Positions 1 to 13,000 of a stretch of DNA of 64,000 bases are shown here, one piece after another. A model generated the notes under the pieces. The model was not told where the DNA came from and did no database searches. It saw only the letters and a list, made by a program, of their open reading frames with translations. Source of the stretch: Larix kaempferi (taxonomy: Eukaryota > Streptophyta > Pinopsida > Pinales > Pinaceae); contig BSBM01000822.1 of assembly GCA_027924585.1 (NCBI GenBank), forward strand, positions 124,001 to 188,000. Reading direction: 5' to 3'. The position numbers and the translations under genes were made by a program. How positions within the stretch are numbered: position 1 is the stretch's first letter; each line of letters begins with the position of its first letter.

Positions 1-342
1 AGACATCACTTTCTTGAACATGCACTGAGAAATTTCATTATGTTGATGATAGTTCATGCAATTTTTGTTGTTATTGTTTATGATAGTCAATTTTCACTAT
101 GGATTGGGGTAAGTGGTATGTTTTGAGTTGAATTACTCCTTTTGAATGGGATTTTATACAAGACGTTGTATGTACAATTTTGATGACTTGTGAATGCAAT
201 GTTACATGCTTTACTCCTATTTATATTGGCATGTATGGTTCATTTGAAATTCTTATTTTGGGAGTTACAAGTGGAAGTATTATTGTGACGATGAATCTAT
301 GTTTATTGCCTTGTCAATATATCACATGTGTTGTTAGTATAT

Positions 343-1368
343 TGTTTTTTTTTTTTTTCATCTGATTTCAACACTAGATAAAATAGTTCATAGTGGTTTT
401 CCTTGCTTAAAATTTAATTTCATCCCACTCATTATTTTACACTTCCCACGATCTATTTACAGTAAACAAAATAACATAAGCAAAAGTTGGAAACATATCA
501 TATAAAACACATATAGTTTTATGCCTTTCAAGATCATATTTTCACTAGATAAATAATCCAAGCTTACAAGGGCTCCCTTCCTAGGAAAATGGCCTTGATA
601 AATTACACAGCAAACCTGGTAAATTCTACCCTGCTGAAGACGAAACTTAACATGCAAAATTGCCCCTGAAAAACACGGCAAATTTTGAATTTTCTACCCT
701 TTCAAAACTATTGTACAACCTCCCTACATGGGCTGTGTTGATCGTACACATGTACGGATCCATATGGTATAGTTCACACTCTGCCCATGTGTCATGCATG
801 AAAATTGTACCGTCTGATTCGTACGACAGTATGGCATGCCCATACACACATCTATACGATTCGTACGACTACCCTTGTGCAGAAAAATTCTACCATAATC
901 AACTGCTTGATGCCTCTTTCTCTCTTGCCATGGAAATCAGAAAGTCCTTCTTATTCTCTCCCTTGGATGAAAGTCCTTCTTCACCCTTCTTTAAGAGACT
1001 GAAAATCAGAAAGTCCTTCTCCTAATTCTCTTTCAATGCTTGAGTCTCTCTCTTGTGTCTTTCTCTTCTTCCCTTAGCTGCCTTTTATACTTTTGGGTGG
1101 AATCAAAACCCTAACGTCAATGGCCAAGATTAGATCTCGTCCTATTGTGATCAAGGGATAAGGTTCATTTGATTAACTTGAATCACTAAAGCCCTAAAAC
1201 TTAGGATTTTCTCCAAATTAATCCCAATTAATTATAAAGGGTCGTTCACTTTAATAAGTTCTTTACTTAAAGTGAATTTCCTAAGTACCTGAGAGGTCAT
1301 GGTGACCATTCCCATGGGAAAGAGACCCACCCCATGTTAATACCTTTCCAGGATACAAAAAATCAACA
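343..1368 (-). repeat. 3' LTR of the copia element
   Basis: Matches 3036-4062 along its whole length with scattered substitutions and small indels. Shared landmarks are the start 'atttcaacacta.ataaaatagttcat' and the end 'cccatgggaaagag/taagacacccacccc'. The left end has become a T-rich run (TG followed by about 15 T), where the other copy keeps TGTTGATTTTTTT. Short open frames within it have no recognisable product. Confidence 0.9.
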
Positions 1369-1497
1369 TTCCCTCTTAGCGAGGAAGTTATTTATGGAAG
1401 ATCCACTTGGAACTAGTTCTTCCTCCGATCCTGGTACAATATCCTGCACATCATCCTGCACCATACAATCCTTCCATACCTATTGATTTGTTTCTTC

Positions 1498-3000
1498 CTA
1501 AAAATTGGAAATATCATCATAAATGACGATACACATGAGTGCCATATGATTATTTGGAGGCCTTCTCTCCCGTACTATTGTCCTAGGAGCCTCAAATTTC
1601 TCTTGACCATCGTTCAATGTCATCTTATACCAAGTAGGTTTCCCGATAGAACTGGAAGGGGATAACTCCCTCTCCCCATCTGAAGGTTGACTCCCCACAC
1701 TGGAAATCTGTGAACTTTGCTCACCCTTTGGAGCCTTTTTTTCTCTCCCATTGCCACTGACATTGATCCATGATCTAATATATCCTTAGATCCACCTACA
1801 TGTTTTCCCTTCAACCTGTATAGCTTGCCCTCTCTAACCCCAATGCTCATTGCGTGTCTGGGTTCGCTCCCTCTCGATGTATGAGTACTTGTCCTCGAAA
1901 AGTGATAATGAGAGCAAATTCTTCTTCAGCTTTGACACCTAAAGAACCTCTTGGGCCTCCAAAAAACCTCCTAACTCAATCTATAACCAAATAGTTCCCT
2001 CCCCATTCATTGCTAAGTCATCATCACCAATATTCACATGCATGTCCGATTCCTTCTTTGTCGGACTGCTAAAAATCTCTCGTGCTTCAATCATGTGGTG
2101 CGATGCACCACTATCCAAGTACCAATAACTCCTTTTGTCGGTGTTCGTGGTAAGTCATGTGACCAGTGAGAAGTCCTTCTCAAACTTCGTTGCAAAATCA
2201 TCCATCTGCGTCTCTGCTGATGTTGTTGTCTGCTTCTTCTCTTTCCCGTTCTTCTTCTTTGGGAATTGAGATGTATAGTATCCAGTCTTTTGGAAAGTAA
2301 AGCATTTGATTTTAATACTCAAGTATTTCTTCCCCGACTGTGATGATTCTCCCTCCCTGTTACCCTTGGAACCTTGTCCTTTTCTCTTTCGTGCCTTGCC
2401 GACAAAAGCTAGGTTCTCCGCCTCACGTTCTTGCTTGCATACGTTAGACTCCTCCTGAGTCTATTCCTTGATGCAATTATCCCAAATCCTTTACCAATCT
2501 GGAATATTTTTTCGAGCTACAACCTATTTGACCAATGGATCCCAAGACTTAGGGAAGCCATTCAGTGCCACATTCACAAGTTCTACATCAATAACTGTCT
2601 CCCTAATGGATACAAGTTGATCACGAATCTGGGTGATCCTCGTGAGGTAATTGGTAACATTACTAGTCTTCAACATCTAGACATCTCTAATCTTGCTTCT
2701 CAAGATCAAATTCCTATTCATGTTGTCACTCTAGAACAAGTCCCCTAGAGCTTTGTACATTGCATGGGTTGTTGTCTTCATTGCTACACAAGGAATCAAA
2801 TGATCCTTTACAACATATAGGATAACTCTTTGGACCTTGATCTCCTTTTTATCATAGGCTTCCAAATCAAATAGATCTATTGGTTTGGTAACGACCTTCT
2901 CCAGAATCCCTCAAAGATCATGCTCCTTCAACAACAAGACAACTCTTGCCTTCCAATGTTGGTCACTTAGATCTACTAGATCTACTGCAATAGAATTCAT
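1498..3000 (-). pseudogene. copia gag-protease remnant
   Basis: Read on the minus strand from an ATG at 3000. A gag-like segment (3000 to about 2400) is followed by a basic stretch with a degenerate zinc knuckle (about 2310-2265, 'CFTFQKTGYYTSQFP', second Cys and His lost). Next is the retropepsin active-site segment WYLDSGASHHM (complement of about 2092-2124), where D-S-G is the copia version of the catalytic triad. The last stretch (1698-1498) contains EAPRTIVRERRPP, typical of the linker between integrase and reverse transcriptase in plant copia polyproteins. Between them most of integrase is missing, and nothing follows. Several in-frame stops and frame changes make this a dead copy. Confidence 0.85.
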
Positions 3001-3035
3001 ATTTGCTTCCTTTCAACGTCTCTGCTTTGATACCA

Positions 3036-4062
3036 TGTTGATTTTTTTCTAATTTCAACACTATATAAAATAGTTCATGTAGTTTTCCTTGCTTAAAATT
3101 TAATTTTAGCTCACTAATTATTTTACACTTGTGAGATCTATAAATAGTAAACAAAATAGTGAAAGCAAAAATAGGAAACAGATCACATAAAACACATATA
3201 ATTTTTTTGCCCTTCAAAATAACTTTTCATTAGATAAATAATCCAAGCTTATAAGGGCTCCCTTCCTGGGAAAATGGCCCTAATCAATTACATAAAAAAC
3301 CTGGCAAATTCTACCCTGCTGAAGATGAAATTTCACCTACAAAATTGCCTAAAAAAATGGAGCAAAGTTTGAATTTTCTACCCTTGCAAACTTGTAGTAC
3401 GACCTCCCTGTACGGATTGTATACTCCATACACATGTACGGATCCATACAGTACAACCCTCACACAATTCATACAATTGTGCAGGTCCGTGCTACTATAT
3501 GACATGTTCGTACACCTGTCTATACGACTACCCCTGCACATAAAAAAATTCCGGATCAACTACCTGCTTTTCCTGCTTGCTGCCTCTTTCTTTATTACCC
3601 AGGAAATAAAAAAGTCCTTCGACTTCTCTCCCTTGGATGAAATTCCTTCTTCACCTTTTCCCAAGAGATTGAAAATTAGAAAGTCCTCCCAATTCTCACT
3701 CGATGCTTGAGTCTCTCTTTTTTGTCTTTATCCTCTCCCCTTAACTCCCTTTTATACTTTTGTGTTGAACCAAAACCCTAAATTTAATGTCCAAGATTAG
3801 ATCTCATCATCTTGATATCAAGGGCTAAGATTCATTTGATTAACTTAAATCACTAAAGCCCCAAAACTTAGGCTTTTCTCCAAATTAACCCCAATTAATT
3901 GTAAAAGGGCATTCACTTTAATAAGTCCTTTACTTAAAGTGAATTTCCTAAGTACCTAATATAAAGTGAATTTCCTAAGTACCTAATAGGTCATGGTGAT
4001 GATTCCCATGGGTAAGACACCCACCCCATGGAAATACCTATCCAAGCTACAAAACATCAACA
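3036..4062 (-). repeat. 5' LTR of the copia element
   Basis: Begins TGTTGA and ends TCAACA, abutting the primer-binding site at 3024-3035. It contains a 29-bp local duplication near 3935-3988 ('aaagtgaatttcctaagtacctaata' twice) that is missing from the other LTR, so that change arose after insertion. Confidence 0.9.
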
Positions 4063-4067
4063 TATAT

Positions 4068-5600
4068 GATAATGCGTGTTACAAAGTCATGGACTATGAA
4101 GTTGTTTGTATGAGAATGATACCATATGGGAGGCATAAGGTCATTTCAGCCTCGAGACTTCATTCCACTTTATGGTTGGTCGATGATGACATGTGAAGAT
4201 ACTATGAGATGTCGGCCCCCCTCCCTTTTCCTCTTTCTTCACCTCATGTTTTACTATGTTGATATGAAGTTGTTACTTTACCACCCCCCAAACGAAATTA
4301 AAAGTATTCTCTTTCTTCTTATTGAAAAAAGAAGAAGAGGAAAAATAAATAAAGGAAATACATGATGATAGTCTCCTCACAAACTTATGGATGTTAATAA
4401 TTAACTAAAGGGGTAATTTGGAACTGATAATTGCCCAAGAAGAAGCATCAAAGGAAGGAGATGAGACTTACTAGGGACCATATTCTGAGAGGGAAAAGGG
4501 TATGCCAAGAGCTTGAATTTCTTTTTTTGTTAGTTTTCATTTGGACTCCATCATCTAATTTCTGTAGGCTTTGACATGTTTCTTGATGGCAGGGAAAGTT
4601 CAGAAAGTGGTAAAGAATGATGAAGGAAAATTATGATCCTCTTGCATTTAAAAGGTATCTATTTTTTTTTTATGTTTGTTGTGTTAGACGTTCCAGATCG
4701 TTTTGGGTGGTAACCAATGGCATCATATGAAAATGAAATATTTGAGATAGCTTCTTTATTTGTATTGCTCGAGCCAAACTATGTTTTTCTTTACTTCTCT
4801 ATTCATTTGAATTTTCTTTGTACGGACCCGAAAACATTGGGAACAATCTGAGTCTTTCTTGGTCCAAGACTTCACAAAGACTTGCAAAACATCATCAGAC
4901 CATTGATGCTTTATGGAGTTGATCTATTTTAATAAAAATAATTATTTGAGCTCCTACATTCTCCACTATTCACACATCTTCTATCTTTTCACACCTTGAA
5001 ACACTTTTTCATTTTGTTTTTGAATATTGCATGTTTGTTTTTCTCATTTAAATGTATTTATGTCGCTACAAGTTATGTGTATTGAGCACTATGTTTCAAG
5101 TAGTTAAATCACATTTAAAAGGATAATAATACCATAATAGGAATATCATGTGAATGATTGCAACTATAATATATTTCTATTTAAGTTTATTTCCTTTTTT
5201 GTACTTTCCTTTATTATTATTTTTGTTAGTTAGTATTTCTGCTCATTATATGCAAAATTAAAAATCATATAGTGACAAAAATTAGCAAGAATATATGATT
5301 CTTAGGAAAATAATGAACTTAATACTTTTTGTAGGAGGCTTTGAACATAGGGTAACATTCCTTTCTCTTTTTGTTAGCCTCACGGGAAGTTGAGTTTGTC
5401 AATCTCGAGAGGCCTATTTTCGAGATCAACATAACTATCTAGAAGGATAAGTACTATTACTAGCCTAGATCCATCTAAACTATGGATCTACCATGCGTCG
5501 ATAGAGATCAAATCCCTATTAGTGCAAACCTTTTTTAATTTCACTCTCTTGCTGGATAAGTTTGCACCGAGAAGAATTTGATCCCTCTTGGCGCATGATA
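4068..5600. other. gene-free AT-rich interval
   Basis: No conserved reading frame, RNA gene or clear repeat boundary seen. A basic stretch at about 4300-4360 and the AT-rich tract 5100-5330 look like ordinary intergenic sequence. Confidence 0.6.
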
Positions 5601-5604
5601 GTTT

Positions 5605-5805
5605 TAGAATATAGATATGAATGTATTCCATAAAATGAAAAATCTAGATATGAATTTATTCCATGAAACGGAAAACCTTTTAACATGGGTAATGAATTTA
5701 TTCCATGAAATGAAGAATATAGATTTAGAGTTTTTTAATGGAAGAAAGAATATAGATATGAATTTATTCCATGAAATAAAGAGCCTTTTAGCATGGGTAA
5801 GATGG
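5605..5805. repeat. degenerate short tandem repeat
   Basis: The phrase 'atgaatttattccatgaaa' recurs about four times with variation, and a longer phrase 'ccttttaacatgggtaa' occurs twice (about 5665 and 5785). This gives a 76-codon open frame rich in MNLFHE units. The frame is a by-product of the repeat; I see no reason to call it a gene. Confidence 0.6.
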
Positions 5806-6302
5806 TGTTTGCATTATATTTTGAACCATCGAGACCATCTTCTTTAGTTCAATCTATAAATCATTTAGCAAAGTATTAAATTAGGTTGTTGATCTGCTTT
5901 AATACCAACATAGTCACGTGTCATCATTTGCATTCGAAGAGAAAATTAAGGGTTGATATGTCATCCAAGAATATGGATCTCATCATTTTGATATAATTTG
6001 AACAGACTCTCATCGGAGATTTCATTGATCAAATTGGCGTTCCCTTGGGATTATGTTGCAGGTATGGGAATCATAAAAATGTGGAAATGTGGTTTAGATT
6101 ATTGATCCAACAATGATTGAAACATGTTAGTGTTTTGTTTGCAGAAGAGGACACATCACTTCGTCCATTAATGTCTACAATGAGTTTGATGCTTTCAAGG
6201 GAATTTGTGACGTTACTAGATCCACAAAGATGGATTTTGTGAAGCTTCCCTGACATCATTCTCCCCTACAAAATGAAAATGAAAATGATGTTGACGTCAT
6301 CC

Positions 6303-6385
6303 TATACTCCGCAGGTCATTCTATGTAACGACGATACTTCCATTATACTCCGCAGGTCATTCTATGTAAGGACGATACTTCCATT
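6303..6385. repeat. 41-bp tandem duplication
   Basis: Two adjacent copies starting 'tatactccgcaggtcattc' at 6303 and 6344, differing at about one position (aacgacg/aaggacg). Confidence 0.85.
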
Positions 6386-6540
6386 ATTGTTTTGGTACCC
6401 ATATAAGCGAAGGCTCAAATATCATAACTATGTTCCATGGTGTCCCAGCGAAAAAAGAGCGTAGCGTATCAACTAAATGAGTGCGTAATTTGGTAGGTAT
6501 GACAACGAATCAGATGTGGACACATGGCTATCGGATTCAG

Positions 6541-7198
6541 TGTTGGGGACATATAAATTGGGAGCACCGATAGAAGGGCCCTATGAACGAGATCTGAGGG
6601 AGGATGACATCCATCAGATGGCAGATCGAGAATGGATGACAGTCGATCCTGAGAGTGCAGAAGGCGCAGAGGAAGTGTCAAAAGCATAGATTATGGTGAA
6701 GGAGCACCATTGGATCATGAGAGAAGTTTAACCGCAGCCGTTGGATCAAATTGTAGTGGAACAGAGGTTTTCGGTAACAGAGAAGGCAGAAGAGAAGAGT
6801 GCAAAGGAGATGGAAGGATCCAAAAGAAGCTGGAATTAATGGGGGTAGTTCATGTCGTCTATACATGACTAAATGCAAGTCCAAGAAGGATGTCATATGT
6901 ACATGAGAAGTTAGGTAAAGTGAGGATCAAGGAGGTCGCCTTGAAAGCACGGTAATTATAATATGACGGGAAGCCTATGGATGAGGATAGCCTCAAGATT
7001 CAAGCATGGCGGTGGAAGGAGCTTCTAGAGAATCCCATTGCCTATATATAAATAGGGAATTTGTAGTATTTTTTTGGAAGTCGATTGAATGAAATGAAAA
7101 ATAGAATTCTTCCATTGTGTATTATGTGTATTGTTTGTATGTGTAAGTTTATGTTTTTGGTGTTGGAGCTGGTTTTAAAATTTGCCCCATTTCCAACA
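6541..7198 (+). repeat. lone LTR, copia type, plus orientation
   Basis: Starts TGTTGGGG and ends TTTCCAACA, so the ends are TGTTGG/CCAACA inverted. A TATA box (tatatataaat, 7043-7053) lies upstream of the 3' end as expected for an LTR promoter. Two bases after the end comes TGGTATCAGAGC (7201-7212), a tRNA-Met type primer-binding site. That order makes it a 5' LTR on the plus strand. No second LTR, gag or pol follows, so the element is truncated shortly after the leader. Confidence 0.72.
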
Positions 7199-7200
7199 AT

Positions 7201-7212
7201 TGGTATCAGAGC
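7201..7212 (+). promoter_or_regulatory. retrotransposon primer-binding site
   Basis: TGGTATCAGAGC, the classic plant initiator-Met tRNA primer-binding motif, two bases downstream of the LTR ending at 7198. Confidence 0.75.
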
Positions 7213-7420
7213 ATAATTACTGGTATTGAGCTAGTCTCCACCAATTATGTTTAGATGTGAATCCAACCTGTAGAGATGAAGACAATGCATCGTCGTTGGT
7301 GTTGAGATTTCTCTGCCATGGACATATAAGGGGTTTATCTAATTAGTTAGGTTGAAGGGAGATTTTATTCTCTATTTGAAGTTTTGTGTAATAGTTGTGT
7401 GGTTTGTAGTCCTTAGGTGT

Positions 7421-8143
7421 TGTAATATCCCAAACTGATATTTTTCTCTTTCTAAGTTGTCTAGTAGGCTAATATCTCAAACAAGTCTAAAAGGGTGTAC
7501 TGATCTCTGCATGCATGCATTTGCATGCAGAACTATCATCCAAGTAATACTGAAATGCTATAAAATAGGAAGGAAAGCTATGCATGTACGTACCATCAGA
7601 TAGATCGGGAGATGTACGTCAATATAAAACCAGCATGCAAGACTTTGGCCGGTGGACGGAAGAGAATCTTGAAATAACTAAAGAATAATATCCGATGATG
7701 AAGCAATGCTGAATCTGGATGATCCAACCTGATGATGAACTAGGGCAGATAGATTTTGCTGCCTAAATACACCAGTTAGCTGAGCATGCACTCAACCCCA
7801 ACTTAGCTCGTTGAGCTCTCCAATTTGAATCCTCAAATCAATAATCATATAAGCGTCCTTCTCCATTCGCTTTAACTCTCTTTTATGACTTTCAACTGCA
7901 AATAACCTAACTTTGACCTAATTAGGTCACTTTACCTTCTAATTCGCAGTTGACTTGCATGCAGGTGTCTGGAGACTCAATCAGGTGCATGCATCATGAA
8001 ATAATGCTCGGATGTCATGCATGCAGGTGGCCTTTGGCTCTGGTGGCCCTTGTCTATCTACTGGTGATCTAATAACCATGCTAAATATCCTCTGAAGGTG
8101 TATATGGCATCAATCCCACTATAATAAAAAAGGGAACATTACA
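7421..8143. repeat. possible solo LTR
   Basis: Starts TGTAATATCCC and ends GGGAACATTACA, imperfect inverted ends resembling other LTR ends in this window (compare TGTAATGTCCC at 47582). No matching 5-bp target duplication is visible on the flanks (GGTGT versus CACAA). Calling it an LTR rests on the ends alone. Confidence 0.35.
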
Positions 8144-8952
8144 CACAAGTTGGTCGTGGCATCCCTTCTTCCATACTTCACGGATTATCCATATGTCATG
8201 CGTCATCTTTTGTGCTATTAATGTGCCATCTGATATGTGTCTTGCACCCTCAAGGTCCACAACTTAGTGGAACATTACACCTTGGTGGTGTACCTTTGCG
8301 CTCTTAATGTATCATAGCCTTATGGTATGTGCGCAATCTTACACTTCATCTTGATGTGTCTATGACTCGTGCTATACCATCCCTTGTGGGTAATACACCT
8401 TGGTGCATTTATACTTCGCGGAATCTACGCATACTCCAACTTCTTCTTAATGGAATATTGACCTTTTCCTTGTCATCTTTTGTGGGACTTGCGCACTTGC
8501 TGAACCGTCGATTGTGGAATTTGCTCATAGATGGTCTTCAACCGCTTTACCTTTGTAGGAACTTCTGCATGTTCCATTTACTGAAAGCATCTTTTGATTG
8601 GTTGTACTTGCGCGCTTTCAGGATTGTCCAACCATTAATTACTTGCGCACTTCCAACCTTTAACCAAGCAACACTTAGGGCTTGCATACATGCACCATTT
8701 GTTCAACCAACTCCTTGGCTGCTTGAGCACATGTACCATTATCCAACCAACTCCTTGGATGTTACCATGTGAATGTATGACTTGGTGGACTTAATTTTTG
8801 CGCAAGGACCACATGTTGTAGGATACATTACTTGTGTTATTTCATGAACTGGATTTGCATGATGTATGTTGTATTCTTGACACACATATTTGTATTGAAT
8901 GCAATCCTAGATATACTCCAAAGTTGCATACATGTCTGTCACCTTCACTATT

Positions 8953-9077
8953 TGCACATATACTTATGGTATTCATGTTCTTCTTCATCTTGCGCATATA
9001 CTTATGGTATTCATGTTCTTCTTCATCTTGCGCATATACTTATGGTATTCATGTTCTTCTTCATCTTGCGCATATAC
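8953..9077. repeat. 38-bp minisatellite, about 3.3 copies
   Basis: The unit 'acttatggtattcatgttct...' recurs with a period of exactly 38 bases (cttatggt at 8963, 9001 and 9039). Copies are nearly identical. Because 38 is not a multiple of three, the array gives overlapping open frames in all three plus frames; none is a gene. Confidence 0.93.
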
Positions 9078-9169
9078 TACTTCAAAGTGGCTTCCATGTA
9101 CTTCTTCATACTTCTGCAGGAATACTACATCCACTTTGAATCCAGTTGATATCAATGACTCAGATTGAA

Positions 9170-10021
9170 TCGATTGACATCCTCTTTGACATTAGTTGAT
9201 AGTCAAACACCTAACATCATCTTTAGTTGACATCAATGACAACCAATGCTCAACAAATCAAACCATGCAAAAATGTGTGCGAGAGTGGGAACACTTAGAG
9301 CATAATTCACAATGCATAAGTTTGGTTATAACAAGAATTACACTACCTTTTGGATAACTTTTATAGGAATCCCACACATGCATAGAAAATGGTGTTCCAA
9401 TCATTAATGCTAAAAATGATATGTCTTTTTGACATTGGGTTTGGGATGGGGTAAAGGGAAAGAAAGTTATGGGGATTTTTCAAAATATTTTACATGTAAA
9501 GTATTCACACTGATGTTAAAGTTGAGCTATAACAAAACACGAAGGAAGTGAAAGAGTGTGATAGATAAAGATGCATAGAGTGGGGAAAATGGGAATGACT
9601 AGCTTGGAGAACATAGAAGTAATGATTTGATGATGTAGAAAATTCAATGAACAAAATCATAATTTTGAATGCTATAATACATATTTTACTAAATAGTTAT
9701 TTGAAAAATAAAGAAAAATATATGCATTATTTTTATGGCGAAGATGGTGAAACTTGCACAAGATTCATCAATTGTTGAGAGATATATATTTCATTATTAG
9801 TTATATGTTTACCTTTAAGTATCTATTGTAATAATGGGGATTCCATTGATGACAAACTCATTGATTCATAGGCCCAATAATGTTGTCAAGTGATAAGGAA
9901 ATATTAGATATAAACATTGTAACCATATCATAAATTTTAATAAAAAAATACATAGTGCTACCAATGCAATAAAATGATTATAAACCAACATGTTAGATGC
10001 TTTTAAAGAGATGTAATATGT
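9170..10021. other. gene-free interval before the LINE
   Basis: AT-rich, no conserved frame. It shows no LINE endonuclease coding, which supports 5' truncation of the following LINE. Confidence 0.6.
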
Positions 10022-13000
10022 AAATATGAAAAAAAGGGACCGTTACGATCAAAATATTATCAAAAGTCAAATTAAGCAACTTCATTTGCTTAATTCGAAT
10101 GGTATTTTCTCAGAGGAAGACAGTTTAGAATTACAGAAGTTACAGTCAAGACTCAATGATATCTTGAAGTCAGAGGAGAGTTCATGGAGACTTAAAAGTC
10201 GTGCCATTTGGGTCGTGCTGGGTGACAACAATACACGTTTTTTTCACAATTTTGCCTCTCACGGGAGGAATTTGAACTCGATTTGGGCCATCAATGATAG
10301 TCATGGTATTGAAGTTATTGATCAAAAGAAGATTGAGGAAGTCGCCCTCAATCACTTTAAAGGACATTTTGAAGATCCAAAGACTTCCAACATTGAAGCT
10401 CAACTAAATGTTCTGAAATACTATCCCTCCTTTTTTACTGTGGAAGATGGTGAACAGGTAGGCAGACCTGTTTCTATGGAGGAAATTGAGAGTGTGTTAA
10501 AGGCCTTTAAGAAAGATAAGAGCCCTTGCCCTGATGGTTGGTTGGTCGATCTGTTTATTACTTTTTGGGACATCATGGGTACAAACTTATTGAAAATGGT
10601 AGAATTTACTCGTGTAGAAGGCTGGATTGCTGGTGGCTTAAATTCGACATTTTTAACTCTTATTCCAAAAAATAGCAAGCCAAGTTCGTTTGACGAATTT
10701 AGGCCTATTGCTCTCTGTAACCCGGTGTACAAGTTGATTTCGATATTTTCGAAGATTATAGCTAACATGATTAAGCCTTATCTTTCTAGGTGGATGTCTA
10801 CTGAGCAATTTTGCTTTCTCGAAGATAGACATATATTGGATGTTGATGGCATTGCCCAGGAAGTTCTGCATTTTGTCAAATCTAAAAAACAAAACTCCTT
10901 AATACTGAAGATTGATCCTGTAAAAGCATATGATCAGGTGAATTGGGATTTTCTTAAGCCAGTTCTGTTACAGATTGGGATTTCGAGTATTGTTATTAAA
11001 TGGATCATGGCATGTGTGATGACGACAAACTACTATGTTCTTATTAATGGCAATCCTACTCCTGTTTTCAAAAGCTACAGAAGGCTCCGTCAAGGATGCC
11101 CTCTTTCCCCACTCTTGTTCCTGTTGGTGATCAAAGGGCTTAGTCTTTTGATTGGAGAAGCAAGAAATAAAAAGACAGTCAAGGGAGTTAGAATTGCAAA
11201 GAATTTATCTATTACACACTTGCTTTTTGTGGACGATGTCATCATGTTCGGATCTGACTATGTGGAGGAATGGAGGGTTTTCTCAAATATTTTGTCTCTC
11301 TTATGTACTGCAACGGGTATGCAAATAAGTCAAAGTAATTCTATTTTTATAAGCAATTTGAAGGATAATCCGGTTTCAAATGAGGTTTTAAATTTCCTCC
11401 CTTATAATTCATCTGTTCTAGATGGTGGAATCAAGTACTTAGGGTATTTTATAAAACGTAACTGTTATAGAATACATGATTGGAGATGGTTAATTGGAAG
11501 ATTCGAGAAGAGGATAAACTTATGGATGTTGAAATACCTTTCTTTGGGTGGGCGTCTCATTCTGCTCAAATCAATGCTGAGTAGTATTCCGGTTTACTGG
11601 GCGCTGTTGGCACAAATTCCACCTTCTGTTTTGCAAAAATTGAATAGCTTAATGTTTACTTTTATTTGGTCAGGTAACAATGAAGGGGGACATTATCATT
11701 TGACAAGATGGAAATCCTTGTCTCTGCCAAAGAAGTATGGTGGGTGGAACATAAAAAATATCTTTTGGTTTAATATTGCTTTATCAATGAAGAGCCTGTG
11801 GGGTGGTTTGCTGGGGAATAATATTTGGTCCAAGATACTACATGTTAAATATATTAAGGTGGATATTTTCAGTTGGATAAGGAATCCTCCTATAGCTGTC
11901 TGTAATGCCTTGTTTATCTAGAAAGGTTTTCTAAAAATTTACACCTGGATTAGTTCTCAATTGGCTTGGAAGGTGGGCAGTGGCAAAGCAGATATTGTTG
12001 GCATTGATCCCATTCTGGGAGTCAAGAATGATTGCAAATTATCTCAGGGACTACGAAATTGTTTCTCAAATTACAGACTTTTCACTTGAATCAATTCAAG
12101 AGGGCAAGTAATTTGGTTCCAGATAGCTCATATTGGCTTACTTCGTCTGACCTTGGGCTTGCTGGATGTTGGGAGAAGGAATGGAATTGTTATGTATAGA
12201 ACCTTAATCTGGCTGGGATTCGTCTTACCTAGGGTATGGACTGTTTGTCATGGGAAAAAAATCCTGATACGGGACAGGTAACGGCCAGCTCGGCTTACCA
12301 GGCAATTGTGGATTATCATGTAGATAGTCAAAGGAAATGGTGGTTTGTGGTGTTATGGAAGTGGAAAATTCCACTAAAAATCAAATGCTTTCTTTGGTTG
12401 CTATTTAACAACACAATTCTGACCTGGGGGAATCTGTTACGTCGAGGTAAGTAGGGTCCAAGCATGTGTTATCTGTGCAGAAAATGTGACGATTCAATTA
12501 ACCACCTGTTTCTGCATTGTGATTTTTCTATGGGAGTGTGGAAGATGATATGTTTGAAGCTTATGATTAAGGATGACTGGCCCGATCTGGATTTTGAATT
12601 TGCTTATCATATTTGGTTACAAAAACATAGAAATTTTACAATTGTGCCTGGAATATTGGCTTGGAATTTATGGAAATCTTGGAATTTGGCTATCTTCCAA
12701 GATATCATTCCATCTTTGAAGCAGACCTTGTTTTCTTTCTGGAATCTGTTCCACTTATATTCAAAAGATGTTATAGGAAAACGAAATCCCAAGAGACTAT
12801 GTAAATTAAATCTTGAAGACTTTGGTAATGTTGTTGGTTTTTTTGATGGAGCATCATCAACACAAATTTGTGGAGCAGGATTTACACTCAGATGTGGAAA
12901 GGTCCTCACTCTCAAATTTTGTCTTGCTTGCGGCCCGGGTACAAAAATACGAAGGCATAACTTTCGAGACTTTAGGGTGTCTTAAAAGTGGCTTTACTCT

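Larger units (their letters stand above)
343..4062 (-). mobile_element. Ty1/copia LTR retrotransposon, internally deleted
   Basis: Two related sequences of about 1.03 kb (343-1368 and 3036-4062) flank a 1.67-kb internal region. Both LTRs end in TCAACA on the plus strand, and the right one begins TGTTGA. A 5-bp TATAT lies on each side (338-342 and 4063-4067), the expected target duplication. The coding direction is minus, so the 5' LTR is the right one. Next to it is the primer-binding site TGGTATCAAAGC (complement of 3024-3035), close to the tRNA-Met type usual for copia. Next to the left LTR is a polypurine tract AAGAGGGAA (complement of 1369-1377). Only gag, protease and a short piece of the integrase C-terminal linker remain; reverse transcriptase and RNase H are absent. 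It is non-autonomous and full of stops. Confidence 0.93.

Noticed and set aside
5617-5847. Frame with repeated MNLFHE words
   Set aside because: A product of a short tandem repeat; no start context or homologue recognised.
8329-8772. 147-codon plus-strand frame
   Set aside because: Low-complexity, Leu/Cys-rich translation without a domain, in a repetitive intergenic region next to a minisatellite; no promoter or splice evidence.
8832-9168. Three overlapping open frames at the 38-bp repeat
   Set aside because: They exist only because a 38-base unit without stops reads through all frames.
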